The translations under genes were made by a program, and so were the position numbers. A stretch of DNA of 64,000 nucleotides from CBDCVN01 sp965223585 (lineage in GTDB: Bacteria > Deinococcota > Deinococci > Deinococcales > Trueperaceae). Location: the NCBI GenBank assembly GCA_965223585.1, contig CBDCWW010000014.1, positions 248,001-312,000 of the forward strand, written 5' to 3'. This document shows, piece after piece, positions 1-8,059 of the stretch; position 1 is the first letter of the stretch; every line of letters begins with the position of its first letter. Under the pieces are notes generated by a model. That model worked only from the letters and a program-made list of their open reading frames with translations. It did no database searches and was not told where the DNA came from.

Positions 1-271
1 CTATTTGCCCTACTTTCAATACTGGACATAATACTTCTTCTAGAAATACTGTAAACACTTTTCCTGTTATACCTCCATCCACACAGAAATTAGCAATTAC
101 CCCCTCTAGAGTAATTGCTCCTATCAAATTTGCAAACTTATGCTTCTTGCTTGGTACAGAACTATATGCCCTTTCCCCTCTCTTTGAGCGAGCATAAATT
201 CTAGTCATGTTTAGATACAGACCTGTTTCATCAATAAATACAAGCCTATTTGCTTTAATTGCTTTCTGCAA
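1..271 (-). CDS. IS630-family transposase, catalytic part (3' end outside window)
   Basis: This is the second reading frame of the element and encodes the DDE catalytic region. It matches 51369-51639 of copy B. The first catalytic Asp is visible in FIDETGLYLN; the second Asp and the Glu (seen in copy B as VLMDNSPAH and FNPIEHCW) lie beyond the window edge. It lies in the -1 frame relative to 295-684, and the change of frame falls at an A7 tract (T7 on the plus strand near 338-344). The same split occurs in copy B, so a programmed frameshift or transcript slippage is likelier than random decay. Confidence 0.85.
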   Translation of the reverse strand, partial: MQKAIKANRLVFIDETGLYLNMTRIYARSKRGERAYSSVPSKKHKFANLIGAITLEGVIANFCVDGGITGKVFTVFLEEVLCPVLKVGQI

Positions 272-294
272 ACGTAAAAATGCTTTGCGTTTGA

Positions 295-684
295 CTACAA
301 TGTCTTCTCGATCTTGCTCTTTGGCACGTAAAGTCTTTTTTTATAGGTCAGACCAATCTTTTTGATTGCCCTCCACATACTAGCAGTGCTAACTTTGGTT
401 TTAGTCTTTTTTTCAAAGGCTGTACAGAATTCAATTAAAGTCATGTCTGCTTTGTTTTGTAGCAAAGTTTTTACTAGTAACAATTGCTTAGCGGCTACAG
501 CAGGTTTACGACCAGCAACATACTCTTTAGGGAGCAAATTACCCTGTTGTTGGTAAAGCTTAAGGTACTGATGAACAGTGGTTGGGCTAACCAAAAAACG
601 TTGTGCTATTTCACGTATAGAACCTTCGCCATCTAGGTAAGATTGAACAATGCGTTGTCGCAAATCCAAGGAATAACTTGCCAT
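295..684 (-). CDS. IS630-family transposase, N-terminal HTH part
   Basis: 129 residues, identical to 50956-51345. The N-terminus has the paired helix-turn-helix of IS630 transposases: SLDLRQRIVQSYLDGEGSIREIA, then a second helix pair with SPTTVHQYLKLY. This part binds the terminal repeats. The frame closes soon after KKIGLTYKK; reading on in the -1 frame gives KKKTLRAKEQDRED, the normal family continuation into the catalytic domain. The start is an ATG after AAGGAAAAAGG-like purine-rich sequence. A short 129-residue product could act as a DNA-binding inhibitor, as in other split insertion sequences, but nothing here shows that. Confidence 0.88.
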   Translation of the reverse strand: MASYSLDLRQRIVQSYLDGEGSIREIAQRFLVSPTTVHQYLKLYQQQGNLLPKEYVAGRKPAVAAKQLLLVKTLLQNKADMTLIEFCTAFEKKTKTKVSTASMWRAIKKIGLTYKKRLYVPKSKIEKTL

Positions 685-1050
685 AAGGAAAAAGGATAAC
701 TCAGATTAGCTTATCGGGACAATAAGAAGTAATTCTGTAGATTTATTGATTAAGACGATTAAAAAAGAGGAATATTTTCAGAAGGGGGATTTTTATTAGA
801 AAAAATTCTAATGTAGCGTCAATGCTAAACGATGTTTTTAGTTATTACCAGCACAACATAAACCAAGGGTAGGTTTTACGAAAAGCTGCTCCCCACGATA
901 AATCCAAGGACATTCTTATAGGCATAAAAATGAGAATATTTGCGTTTTAGGAAATTCAATGAAAACACCAACAAACCCCTTATAGAACAATTATAAGGGT
1001 GGTTTCAGTATAGGAGAGAATTACTCAAATTTTTTCTAAAATTGTTCAAA

Positions 1051-1974
1051 TCAGGGGTTTTGCCGATACTTGTACCAGATCAAATAGAAAAACGCTACAG
1101 TTTCACTAGGAACTTTAAAAATACCTAAATTACCGTCATAACGTTGATCTGTTGTTGGTTCATTCTTTCCAATGGTCAACTCTGAATGTGACTGTAGGGC
1201 AAGGAACCCTTGTTCTAACTGTTCTAAGGATCCCGTAGGTCCGGGAATTATAAAATCTGAGGTATCAACAGGTAATACAGAAATTTTTAAGATCCCAGAT
1301 AAAGGTGCCTCAGTAAAATTCCTAGCAAGTCGTATGTCTGCTGCATGTATTAGAACAGGTCTCCCTAAAAGATGAGCCCTCAAGTCAATATAGCTAACAC
1401 CGTTACCAAAAGTAATAACTACTTCAGACAAGGCATTTGCTAGTAATCGTTCATCTTCCCCTGGAAAACTTGGGGCAAAGATAACTACAGAATAATCATC
1501 ACTCTCTAAATTAACAGCCGACATAGGTATCTCAGCTTGAGTTTTATAGCCAATTGGCTTAAAACTATCGTCGTAACGAGGGGTTTTATCATCGATAATC
1601 TTTAAAGTTACTTCAGCTTCAGATTTTAAGGCATCTCTGTTAACACCTCCATAATAATCACATCCAGCACGAGCACTACAAGAACTGTATAAACCATTCT
1701 TTATTTTTATCCCCCCACCCGTATACTGACCGTCAATAACTTCTGTTCCCATTACTTTACTAGCCTGCTCAACAATAATTTCATCAGAGTTACTGGTTTC
1801 TAACTGAACTTCTTGGAAATCTGCTTGTACACTTTGCTGCTGGGTATCAACAGCCAAGCCTATGTGAACTGTACAGGCCAAGCTTAAAGCTAGCGTCGTA
1901 ATAAGAGCCCAGTTCAAATCTTCATCATATTCATATACAAGAACATTGTTCTCCTCTCTTTCAAACTTGAGCAC
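1051..1974 (-). pseudogene. Membrane-anchored hypothetical protein, 3' end replaced by IS630 copy A
   Basis: I do not recognise the family. The first 22 residues are charged and cytoplasmic-looking. A single hydrophobic segment follows (about residues 23-42, WALITTLALSLACTVHIGLA), then an outward-facing domain of about 250 residues with repeated Asp/Asn, including a Cys pair near CSARAGCDYYGG. It looks like a single-pass protein with a large extracytoplasmic domain. Native coding ends at the IS edge at 1097; the last residues (about AFFYLIWYKYRQNP) are read from inside the element. The true C-terminus is lost, so I class it as interrupted. An HTH-less N-terminal tail in the cytoplasm resembles anti-sigma-like or FecR-like layouts, but there is no motif to support that. 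Confidence 0.6.
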
Positions 1975-2002
1975 ACTAGATTACTTGATTTTACACTCTT
2001 GC

Positions 2003-2719
2003 TTACAAGGAATCAACTTCAACAAAATCAAAAGCTCCTTCTGAATGGAAATAAAAATAGCAAGTCTCTGATGAAATGCAGCTAGTGATGTGCTTTTCCC
2101 CAGCAGGAACATACCAATATGACCCTCTTGTAAGAACTGGAGGGTTACCTTCCCCGGGAAAGGTGTTAGCCATTTCACCAGAAATCACCACGCCATAATA
2201 CCCCTCATTGTGAATGTGAGGTGGTGATGATGAATTGGGCTTAAATGCACCAAGTGTACCATGGGCACCCATTTCGCGATTTCCCCAAACTGTTGCCATA
2301 CTTACAAATGGAGCTATCTCCTTAAATTGAATGTTTTGTAATGGCTCAATAACTGCTTGAGTAGAGCGCTCCTTTGTAGGCTGGTCAATTGGTGTGAAAT
2401 CAAAGGCATTGTTTGCATGAAAATAAAAGGTGCAAGGTTCTTCAGATACACAAGCTGTAACATGTTCCTCTCCTGCAGGAACATACCAATGGGATCCCGA
2501 GCCAAGCTTTGGTGAATTGGTTTCCGTCCCAAATGGATTAGTAAGAGTTCCGGAAAGGACTATTCCATGATAATCATAGGTATGGATATGTGGAGGGGAA
2601 GCTGCCCCAACTGGGAAAATACCTGATGTACCATGAGCACCAACATTACGATCTCCCCATGCACTGCCAAACTGTGCAGCTTTAAGTGATAGGAAGATAA
2701 ATAAAGCTCTAGAAATTAT
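2003..2719 (-). pseudogene. DUF4437-like bicupin, start lost
   Basis: The frame is open from the stop at 2720-2722 to the stop at 2003 and encodes two similar cupin halves. The first has SAWGDRNVGAHGTSG, SPPHIHTYDYHG and WYVPAGEEH; the second has ATVWGNREMGAHGTLG, SPPHIHNEGYYG and WYVPAGEKH. Each half has the cupin metal-site pattern HxH then a later His, typical of DUF4437-type secreted bicupins. No ATG precedes the first half; the frame begins in what looks like the tail of a signal peptide (FIFLSLKAAQ). The N-terminus has been lost at a junction near 2677 shared with the AraC fragment. The internal ATG at 2299 would give only the second half. It could still be expressed from TTG or CTG, which I cannot exclude. 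Confidence 0.65.
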
Positions 2720-3017
2720 TCATGAGAAACCCGAGGCTAATTGGACCTTGGTAAAACTAGCACAACAAATTGGTATGTCTCGAGCAGCTTTTGCCAAACG
2801 TTTTAAAGAGCTTTTAAATATGCCACCTATGCAATACATTACTGAACAGCGTATGCAAAAAGCTCGAGCTCTCCTAAAAAATACTCCTTTACCTTTAGCT
2901 CATATTTCTGAGCAGGTAGGCTACATTTCAGAAGCAGCTTTTAATCGTGCTTTTAAACGTCGTTTCAAACAAAATCCCGGTGCTATGCGTAGAGAGCTTA
3001 GGTTAGAAGGGAAGTAA
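2679..3017 (+). pseudogene. AraC-family regulator, C-terminal DNA-binding fragment
   Basis: The frame reads from ALSDRKINKALEIIHEKPEA into the double helix-turn-helix of AraC proteins: WTLVKLAQQIGMSRAAFAKRF, then LPLAHISEQVGYISEAAFNRAF ending FKQNPGAMRREL. ALSD(x)RI is the normal linker just before this domain in AraC proteins with an N-terminal cupin_6 sensor. That sensor, about 200 residues, is absent. Upstream of 2679 the DNA switches to the start-less bicupin on the other strand. The only possible start is TTG at 2748, which would begin inside the first HTH. I infer a fusion of two truncated genes by deletion or recombination. It is probably not functional as a regulator. Confidence 0.7.
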
Positions 3018-3028
3018 ATGCCTTACCA

Positions 3029-3769
3029 TTAACTACTGGGTGTAAAGTCCGCTAGAATTAGATTACTTAAGCTTTTCACTTCTCCTACATGATAAGCAAT
3101 ATAACGCTTCAGTAATAACCAATGTTTATTTCTCTCAGTGAAATCTAACTCGAGCACTTGGCGCACAGTTTTTTGTTGCAGGGCTATTAATTCATTTATG
3201 GTTTGAGCAGATAGCTTTATACCTCTATCACATTCTTGGCAACTTAAACCACCAGCACTTACATCAAAAGTACTATAAAAATCTTTCTCAACAAGCTTTT
3301 TACCGCAACAGGTACAACGATTTAAACGCGGGGCTAAGCCTGCTTGTCCCAAGAGTTTCCAGCTAAAAATAATAGCAACTTTTTCAGGATCGGCATGTTG
3401 ATCTAAACCACGCAAGCTACTAGTTAAATATTCATAACTTTCACCAGAATGAGTGTCTGGGGTAAGTTTATCTGTAAGCTCAGCTAAAATATGTGCATAG
3501 GGATAAATCTCTGGCTTAACCAGTCTAGGCAGTGCACCATTTAACTCCACTTGGGTAATAAACATAAGACTTTCTTCAGACCTTTTGTAATATTGTAAAT
3601 TAACATCATGGAAAAGGCTAAGCTTCCCAATGTTGCCACCCAAGAGCTTACCCTTAACAGCTACACCATAGAATTTACTGTCTGGACTTAGAAGTGTCAC
3701 CACCACATCGCCATTAGTCATGGCCTTGCGGCGAATGATTATCCCTTCTATAAGCTTGTAGCGTTTCAT
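3029..3769 (-). CDS. recO: DNA repair protein RecO
   Basis: 246 residues, normal length for RecO, which helps RecR load RecA onto SSB-coated single-stranded DNA. The N-terminal OB fold starts MKRYKLIEGIIIRRKAMTNG and includes TLLSPDSKFYGVAVKG. The helical middle has YPYAHILAELTDKL. A four-cysteine zinc site is complete: CTCCGKK and CQECD (about residues 152-190). The start ATG at 3769 is the first in frame and the N-terminus aligns with the family. It is the first clearly intact housekeeping gene after the wrecked left island. Its end is 12 bp from the convergent AraC fragment. CTCGAG occurs inside it (3149), in keeping with native DNA. Confidence 0.92.
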   Translation of the reverse strand: MKRYKLIEGIIIRRKAMTNGDVVVTLLSPDSKFYGVAVKGKLLGGNIGKLSLFHDVNLQYYKRSEESLMFITQVELNGALPRLVKPEIYPYAHILAELTDKLTPDTHSGESYEYLTSSLRGLDQHADPEKVAIIFSWKLLGQAGLAPRLNRCTCCGKKLVEKDFYSTFDVSAGGLSCQECDRGIKLSAQTINELIALQQKTVRQVLELDFTERNKHWLLLKRYIAYHVGEVKSLSNLILADFTPSS

Positions 3770-3860
3770 ACTACTATTATATGATATTGAAAAAGCTTTT
3801 TAAAGCTGACTCTCGAGCACCTATAGTGCGCCAGAAAAAATTTTCCCCAAAAGTAACAAA

Positions 3861-3948
3861 ACACTTCACCACGCTGTGAGATGCTTCGCGAAATTCAATT
3901 TCACTCAGCATGACATATGAGGAATACAACACTTCACCACGCTGTGAA
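3861..3948. repeat. Short direct repeat (ACACTTCACCACGCTGTGA)
   Basis: The 19-mer occurs at 3861 and 3929, separated by ATGCTTCGCG and TCAGCATGACATATGA. Similar text (TTCGCTGCACTCAGAATGACAT) recurs at 48599 and, less exactly, near 63300. It is intergenic, palindromic in part and probably a REP-like dispersed repeat. Confidence 0.6.
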
Positions 3949-3961
3949 ATGACATCTTAAT

Positions 3962-3993
3962 AAAAAAGAGGGCTTGGTATCACCCAAGCCCTC
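3962..3993 (-). terminator. Rho-independent terminator of the arsR operon
   Basis: A perfect 10-bp stem (GAGGGCTTGG / CCAAGCCCTC, 3968-3977 with 3984-3993) with a 6-nt loop is followed on the minus strand by six T. It sits 10 bp after the stop of the Cys-rich peptide and closes the arsR-peptide transcript. Confidence 0.9.
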
Positions 3994-4003
3994 AAAAAGA
4001 TAC

Positions 4004-4078
4004 TTAGCAACAACCGCCACCGCAGGAGCAGTCTGGGTCATCGCAGTCACAAGAGTTATTAACAGCGAATAGAATCAT
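4004..4078 (-). CDS. 24-residue Cys-rich peptide, translationally coupled to arsR
   Basis: The ATG overlaps the arsR stop as ATGA, with GGAGGTGAACC just upstream as a very strong ribosome binding site that lies inside the last arsR codons. The product has a short hydrophobic start (MILFAVNNS) and then six cysteines in 15 residues: CDC, then CSC after DDPD, then GGGCC at the C-terminus. It ends at TAA, 10 bp before a strong terminator. Spacing, coupling and terminator make it a real gene in my view. The Cys pattern points to soft-metal or metalloid binding (metallothionein-like buffer, or a chaperone handing metal to the repressor). I know of no named family for it, so function is inferred from composition and context only. 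Confidence 0.7.
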   Translation of the reverse strand: MILFAVNNSCDCDDPDCSCGGGCC

Positions 4079-4425
4079 GGTTCACCTCCTTCATCAGAGA
4101 TTCCTTCGTCGACTAAGGTCATAGGGTTATTATTTGGTGCACAACACTGAGCAAAAGCTGCCATTATTGCCTGAAAACTATCTTGATTGAGTTCGTAATA
4201 TATAAAACGACTACGCTTTCTAGTTGTGACCAAACCTGCTTGCACCAGAATCTTCATATGATGACTCACTGTTGGTTGTGTAAGCCCTAAGAAGCTTTCA
4301 ACATCACAGGCACAAACACCATCATCATTGATGCAACAGGCTTTACTAGGTGCTTTAAGAAAATGAATGATTGCCAACCTGACAGGGTCACCCAGTGCCT
4401 TAAACTTGGGAACAAGATCATTCAT
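4075..4425 (-). CDS. ArsR/SmtB-family metal(loid)-responsive repressor
   Basis: 116 residues. Winged helix with the recognition region VESFLGLTQPTVSHHMKILVQAGLVTTRKRSRFIYYEL. Family members bind a palindromic operator and leave it when metal or metalloid is bound. Possible thiol ligands are CC and CAC in KACCINDDGVCACDVESF, in the segment before the recognition helix, where ArsR-type sites lie, and CC near the C-terminus (FAQCCAPN). A perfect 34-bp palindrome lies 16 bp upstream of the start, so autoregulation is very likely. It is coupled to the Cys-rich peptide. No arsenic pump or reductase is adjacent, so the metal and the wider regulon are unknown; the divergent histidine kinase gene starts 132 bp away and could share control. 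Confidence 0.9.
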   Translation of the reverse strand: MNDLVPKFKALGDPVRLAIIHFLKAPSKACCINDDGVCACDVESFLGLTQPTVSHHMKILVQAGLVTTRKRSRFIYYELNQDSFQAIMAAFAQCCAPNNNPMTLVDEGISDEGGEP

Positions 4426-4441
4426 AATTTCATCTTATTCT

Positions 4442-4475
4442 ATTACATTGATATATGTCAATATATCAATGTAAT
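4442..4475. promoter_or_regulatory. ArsR operator palindrome
   Basis: Two perfect 15-bp arms (ATTACATTGATATAT at 4442-4456 and its complement at 4461-4475) surround a 4-bp centre. The ATTGA-TATAT core fits the AT-rich 12-2-12 type operators of ArsR/SmtB repressors. It lies directly before arsR and 82 bp before the divergent histidine kinase gene. Confidence 0.85.
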
Positions 4476-4556
4476 ACCCCCTCCTTAAAATTAAAATTTT
4501 CCGATATTTTTGAGTAAATCAACAGTTTAGAGTAAGCTTTTACTGATCAATCTCTT

Positions 4557-5720
4557 ATGAGCAGCCAAATGGATAACCCCCAAGCTAAACTCGAGCAACA
4601 CATAAAAGAACTTTCGACACTAAACGCTATTGGTGACATTCTTAACCAAGAAATAAATTTTGAAAAAGCTATTGGGCGAGCCCTTGAAAAGTTAATAGAA
4701 CTTACCGGTCTTACAACAGGTTGGGTGTTTCTAACACGGCTTACTGAAGGTGATAGTCACCAAGCAGGTTTTCATCTGGTAACCACAGCAGGCTTACCAC
4801 CAGCCTTAAACTGTGATAAAGCTAGACCACTAAGCGAGGGAAGATGTGATTGCCAATGGCTCTTTAAGAATAAAAGGCTTGATAAAGGTGTAAATATTGT
4901 GCATTGCTCTCGTCTTGAAAGTGCTCGAGGTGATAAAGCAGGTTTGGAAATTCATGCCAGTATGCCTTTATTAGGTCAGAGTGGTCCTGTAGGCATTTTA
5001 AATCTGGCTGCACCCGGACAAAATACATTTAATGAAGAAATATTACAATTTTTAACTACTGTAGGTAAGCAATTAGGTACAGCCTTTGAACGTTCACGTC
5101 TACAAGAACTTCATACTCAAGAGGCAAGCTACTTGGCTACACTTGAAGAGCGTCAGCGCTTGGCTACTGAAATGCACGACTCTGTAACACAACTTCTCTT
5201 TGCCACTGACTTATCTCTTAATATTGTTAAAGAAAGCCAAGACGAAGAACAACGCTATAAGAATCTCAATAAAGCTTCAGAGTTAGTGGGTGCTGCTCTT
5301 AATGAGCTAAAAGGGCTTATAGAAGTGTTGCGTCCAGCAGATCTCTCTAAAGGACTTCAGAGTGCACTATCGCGCCTAGCAAAACGTAGTAGTACTACTC
5401 TCAAAACAGACTTGTCTTTAGAAAAAATAGCGGTATCCGATGATATAGCCAAAGTACTTTATCGTATAGCTCAAGAGGCTATTCATAATACTTTAAAACA
5501 TGCTCGAGCCTCGCAAATGTGGATAGTGCTCGAGCAAAAAAAAGAAAAACTAATCCTTAGGCTCGAAGACAATGGCAAAGGGTTAGAAAAAAACTATGTT
5601 GCAGGTATAGGTTTAAAAAGTATGTCACAAAGGGCTAAAAGCATAAAGGGAAACTTACACCTATTACCACGTCAAGGTGGCGGACTAAAAGTAGAAGTAG
5701 AAGTACCATGGGAAACATAG
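4557..5720 (+). CDS. GAF-domain sensor histidine kinase (NarX/LiaS/DegS type)
   Basis: 387 residues and no membrane segment, so a cytoplasmic sensor. A GAF domain spans about residues 20-185. The HisKA_3 dimerisation helix has the phospho-accepting His at about 207 (TEMHDSVTQLLFATDLSL). The ATPase domain has the N box (RIAQEAIHNTLKHA), DNGKGL and GIGLKSMSQRA. The GAF domain holds four Cys (about 86, 97, 99 and 117: LNCDK, GRCDCQW, VHCSRL), which could hold an iron-sulfur cluster or metal, or act as a redox switch; that is inference. The next gene, a NarL-type regulator, overlaps by 13 bp, so the pair is co-translated. The start is TATG right after the TTATGAGCAG context; the first in-frame ATG is used. 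Confidence 0.9.
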   Translation: MSSQMDNPQAKLEQHIKELSTLNAIGDILNQEINFEKAIGRALEKLIELTGLTTGWVFLTRLTEGDSHQAGFHLVTTAGLPPALNCDKARPLSEGRCDCQWLFKNKRLDKGVNIVHCSRLESARGDKAGLEIHASMPLLGQSGPVGILNLAAPGQNTFNEEILQFLTTVGKQLGTAFERSRLQELHTQEASYLATLEERQRLATEMHDSVTQLLFATDLSLNIVKESQDEEQRYKNLNKASELVGAALNELKGLIEVLRPADLSKGLQSALSRLAKRSSTTLKTDLSLEKIAVSDDIAKVLYRIAQEAIHNTLKHARASQMWIVLEQKKEKLILRLEDNGKGLEKNYVAGIGLKSMSQRAKSIKGNLHLLPRQGGGLKVEVEVPWET

Positions 5721-6328
5721 TTATTATTGATGATCATCCTATTGTACGTGAGGGTTTAAAAACCTTTCTAAGCCTTTCAGATCAATTAGAAGTAGTAGGC
5801 GAAGCTGGTACAGCTGATGAAGGCCTAGAGGTAGTTAAAGCCACCCAACCAGAGCTTGTCTTACTCGATTTGCAATTACCAGATTATTCTGGCCTTAAAC
5901 TAATACCTAAGCTCCGCTCTCTAAGCTCTACTGTTAAAATAGTGGTACTAACTAGTTTTCTTGATGAAGAGTCTTTACGTGAAGCAATGCAACTAGGCGC
6001 AACAGGCTTTTTAGTCAAACACTCTGGACCCACTGCCCTAAGAGATGGAATTTTAGCAGCACTGCGTGGTGAAATTTCCCTTGACCCTGAAGCTATAAAA
6101 ATTTTAGTTACTCCCCAGAATAATCCCTTAAAAGATTTAACACCGCGTGAGAAAGAAGTCTTAGCTCAGGTTGCTCAAGGCTTAAGTAATAAAGCTATTG
6201 CTAATAAATTAGGCATTAGCGAAAAGACGGTAAAGACCCATATGACTAGCATTTTGTCTAAGCTGAATCTTAAAGATAGGTTGCAAGTAGCGCTTTATGC
6301 TCGAGAAAACAAACTTATGCTATCTTAA
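5708..6328 (+). CDS. NarL/FixJ-family response regulator
   Basis: 206 residues, usual length. The receiver domain (1-120) has the acidic pair DD at 8-9, phosphoacceptor Asp at about 54 (LLDLQLPDYSG), the conserved Thr (VVLTSF) and Lys (LVKHSG). The C-terminal LuxR-type HTH has DLTPREKEVLAQVAQGLSNKAIA and SEKTVKTHMTSILSKL. It is the cognate partner of the overlapping GAF kinase and should activate or repress transcription once phosphorylated. The targets are unknown. Gene order (kinase then regulator with overlap) is typical of LiaSR, NreBC and DegSU-like pairs. Confidence 0.93.
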   Translation: MGNIVIIDDHPIVREGLKTFLSLSDQLEVVGEAGTADEGLEVVKATQPELVLLDLQLPDYSGLKLIPKLRSLSSTVKIVVLTSFLDEESLREAMQLGATGFLVKHSGPTALRDGILAALRGEISLDPEAIKILVTPQNNPLKDLTPREKEVLAQVAQGLSNKAIANKLGISEKTVKTHMTSILSKLNLKDRLQVALYARENKLMLS

Positions 6329-6431
6329 AAAGCACCTAAGCATAAATAATTGTGAGTTTATCCTCGCCTACCCTAGAGCAAAGCGAAGGGACCAAAGGGA
6401 AGGGTCTTTGTTTGGAATTCCAACTAGTAGG

Positions 6432-6480
6432 TAGTAGTTAGAAATTAGCAGGGCTTTATTATGCTATCTACTAACTACTA
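6432..6480. repeat. Inverted repeat after the response regulator
   Basis: TAGTAGTTAG (6432-6441) and CTAACTACTA (6471-6480) are perfect arms around a 29-bp loop, with further partial pairing (TTAGCA/TGCTAT) inside. There is no clear T run. It may be a weak bidirectional terminator between the convergent genes or a small repeat element. Confidence 0.45.
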
Positions 6481-6562
6481 AATTCTAAACCTATAGGCGC
6501 TAATTACTCCAAATGCTTGCCCTCGAGCGTAGTAAAGGGTATTCACAAAGACCTTTACCCCC

Positions 6563-8059
6563 TTACTCACCCCAATTCATCCAAGAACTATTTTCTTCAT
6601 AGTCAACTATCACTTTTGTAGTGTTTGCGAATCTGTAAGTGCCAACAAGATTTGTTATTTCTTGCTCGAGCATAATTAGAGCGTCAGTGATTAAATCTTT
6701 TCGAAAACGTAGCTTCTTAAGATCGAAAACCATCTCCATACAAATAACCCTCCCTAGAACCCTTCCTAACTCAGTCAACTTTCGTTGGGGTAGTTGCAGA
6801 TCAATACTAAAATTTAATGTCTCTCTGAACTTTTCTGCTGCTTGTGCTGTCAAGGAATAGTTTTTTAAGAATTGAAATAGATTTTTCTCTTTTGACTGCT
6901 TCATTAACTTAAGTATAGATTCAGCAGTTTGTATATAAAGAACATCGTTTGATCCTTCAAAAATTTGAAAGGGACGGCTATCCATAGTGGCGCGTCCTAC
7001 AATGTGACTAAGCCGATAACCTTTTGCTCCCAACAATTGAAGTGCTGACTGGGAAACTTTTTGCATTAAGTCTGTCACAACACTTTTAATAGCATTGGCT
7101 TCAATCATCTTGAGTGACAAATCGTTTTTGATGTTTGCATGCTTACTAGTGTAAGCACACATAGCAGAACAAATTGTGAAGGCTGCTTGTAAATATGCTA
7201 AACGTTGTTGCACTTGATCAAAATTAAGTAAATTTTTACCACTAACAAAACGTCCTTTGCTGCTTTTTAAAGCTTCATCAAGCATGCGTTTTATAAATCC
7301 CACAGCCATGCCCGGAAACTGCATTCTACTGCGGTACAATGTGTCAAGCATCATTTTAATGCCTGTACTTTGGGGCTCAAGTTTTTGAACTTTAGGGACT
7401 TTTATATCAATTTTGTTAAGACCGTATGGAATTAGATAAAGTCCCAAATTGTCATATACCTCTTCAACTATAATTTTTTGATCTGTTTTACTAGCATCGC
7501 AAACGAAAAAATTTACATCACGTTTTAACTTGCCATCATCGCCTTGCTGACGGGCAGCAACTAGCCAAAAGTCTGCCCAGCCAGTGAGGCCACCCCAGTG
7601 CTTGATGCCTTGAACATTATAGTACTTGCCATTTTCAACAAAAGAAGTTTGCATGCTAAGTGCGCTAGTACCGTGCTCAGGCTCGGTTATCATAAGTCCG
7701 CCCATGCTTTTATCTTCTAGAAAACGCTTAAAAATAAAAGGTTTAATTTCTTTATGTCCATATTTAGCAACAGGCTGTAAAAATAGTGCCCAGTTGATAC
7801 CAAAAGTGAGAGAAAGAGCTAATGACTCGTAAGAAGCTGCTGCCACTAGAGCCAAGTTTTCATCAATGTGTCCACCACGTCCACCATATTCCTTTGGAAT
7901 GCCTACAGCTAAAGGATTACAAGACATAATTTCTTGCATTACAGGTGATGGTATTCCTCGCTCGAGGCTAAACTGATCAACATTGCCCAAACGATAGAAT
8001 GCACAATGTAATTTAGCCTTAAATGTTTCTAGGAAAGTCGAAAAAGATTCAGATTGCAA
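6563..8059 (-). CDS. Acyl-CoA dehydrogenase family protein
   Basis: 498 residues. It has the flavin/substrate motif region GGLMITEPEHGTSALSMQTSF (about 134-154) and the C-terminal signature FQIFEGSNDVLYIQTAESILKL. The family catalyses alpha-beta dehydrogenation of acyl-CoA with FAD. It is longer than the 380-400 residues of simple acyl-CoA dehydrogenases; the extra C-terminal 100 residues (FLKNYSLTAQAAEKF onward) resemble VLCAD/ACAD9-like extensions. The expected catalytic Glu lies before the FEGSND motif or in the middle helix; I cannot assign it safely. No electron-transfer flavoprotein or other beta-oxidation gene is adjacent. CTCGAG occurs twice, in keeping with native DNA. Confidence 0.85.
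   Translation of the reverse strand: MQSESFSTFLETFKAKLHCAFYRLGNVDQFSLERGIPSPVMQEIMSCNPLAVGIPKEYGGRGGHIDENLALVAAASYESLALSLTFGINWALFLQPVAKYGHKEIKPFIFKRFLEDKSMGGLMITEPEHGTSALSMQTSFVENGKYYNVQGIKHWGGLTGWADFWLVAARQQGDDGKLKRDVNFFVCDASKTDQKIIVEEVYDNLGLYLIPYGLNKIDIKVPKVQKLEPQSTGIKMMLDTLYRSRMQFPGMAVGFIKRMLDEALKSSKGRFVSGKNLLNFDQVQQRLAYLQAAFTICSAMCAYTSKHANIKNDLSLKMIEANAIKSVVTDLMQKVSQSALQLLGAKGYRLSHIVGRATMDSRPFQIFEGSNDVLYIQTAESILKLMKQSKEKNLFQFLKNYSLTAQAAEKFRETLNFSIDLQLPQRKLTELGRVLGRVICMEMVFDLKKLRFRKDLITDALIMLEQEITNLVGTYRFANTTKVIVDYEENSSWMNWGE

Larger units (their letters stand above)
1..1097 (-). mobile_element. IS630-like element, copy A (cut by window edge)
   Basis: This stretch is the reverse complement of 50543-51639. 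I saw one substitution between the copies (AGCTTTTCG here, AGCTTTCCG near 50760), so they are recent duplicates. The end at 1097 carries the same terminal repeat as copy B (CTGGTACAAG about 15 bases from the end). The base pair next to it is CA, not the TA that copy B shows, so the flank has been altered or the copy was rearranged. About 410 bp of non-coding leader (685-1097) separates the end from the transposase start, which is long for this family. The element truncates the gene on its right. Confidence 0.9.

Noticed and set aside
2314..2532. 72-residue minus-strand ORF
   Set aside because: It is a shadow of the first cupin half, whose frame is continuous and carries the family motifs.
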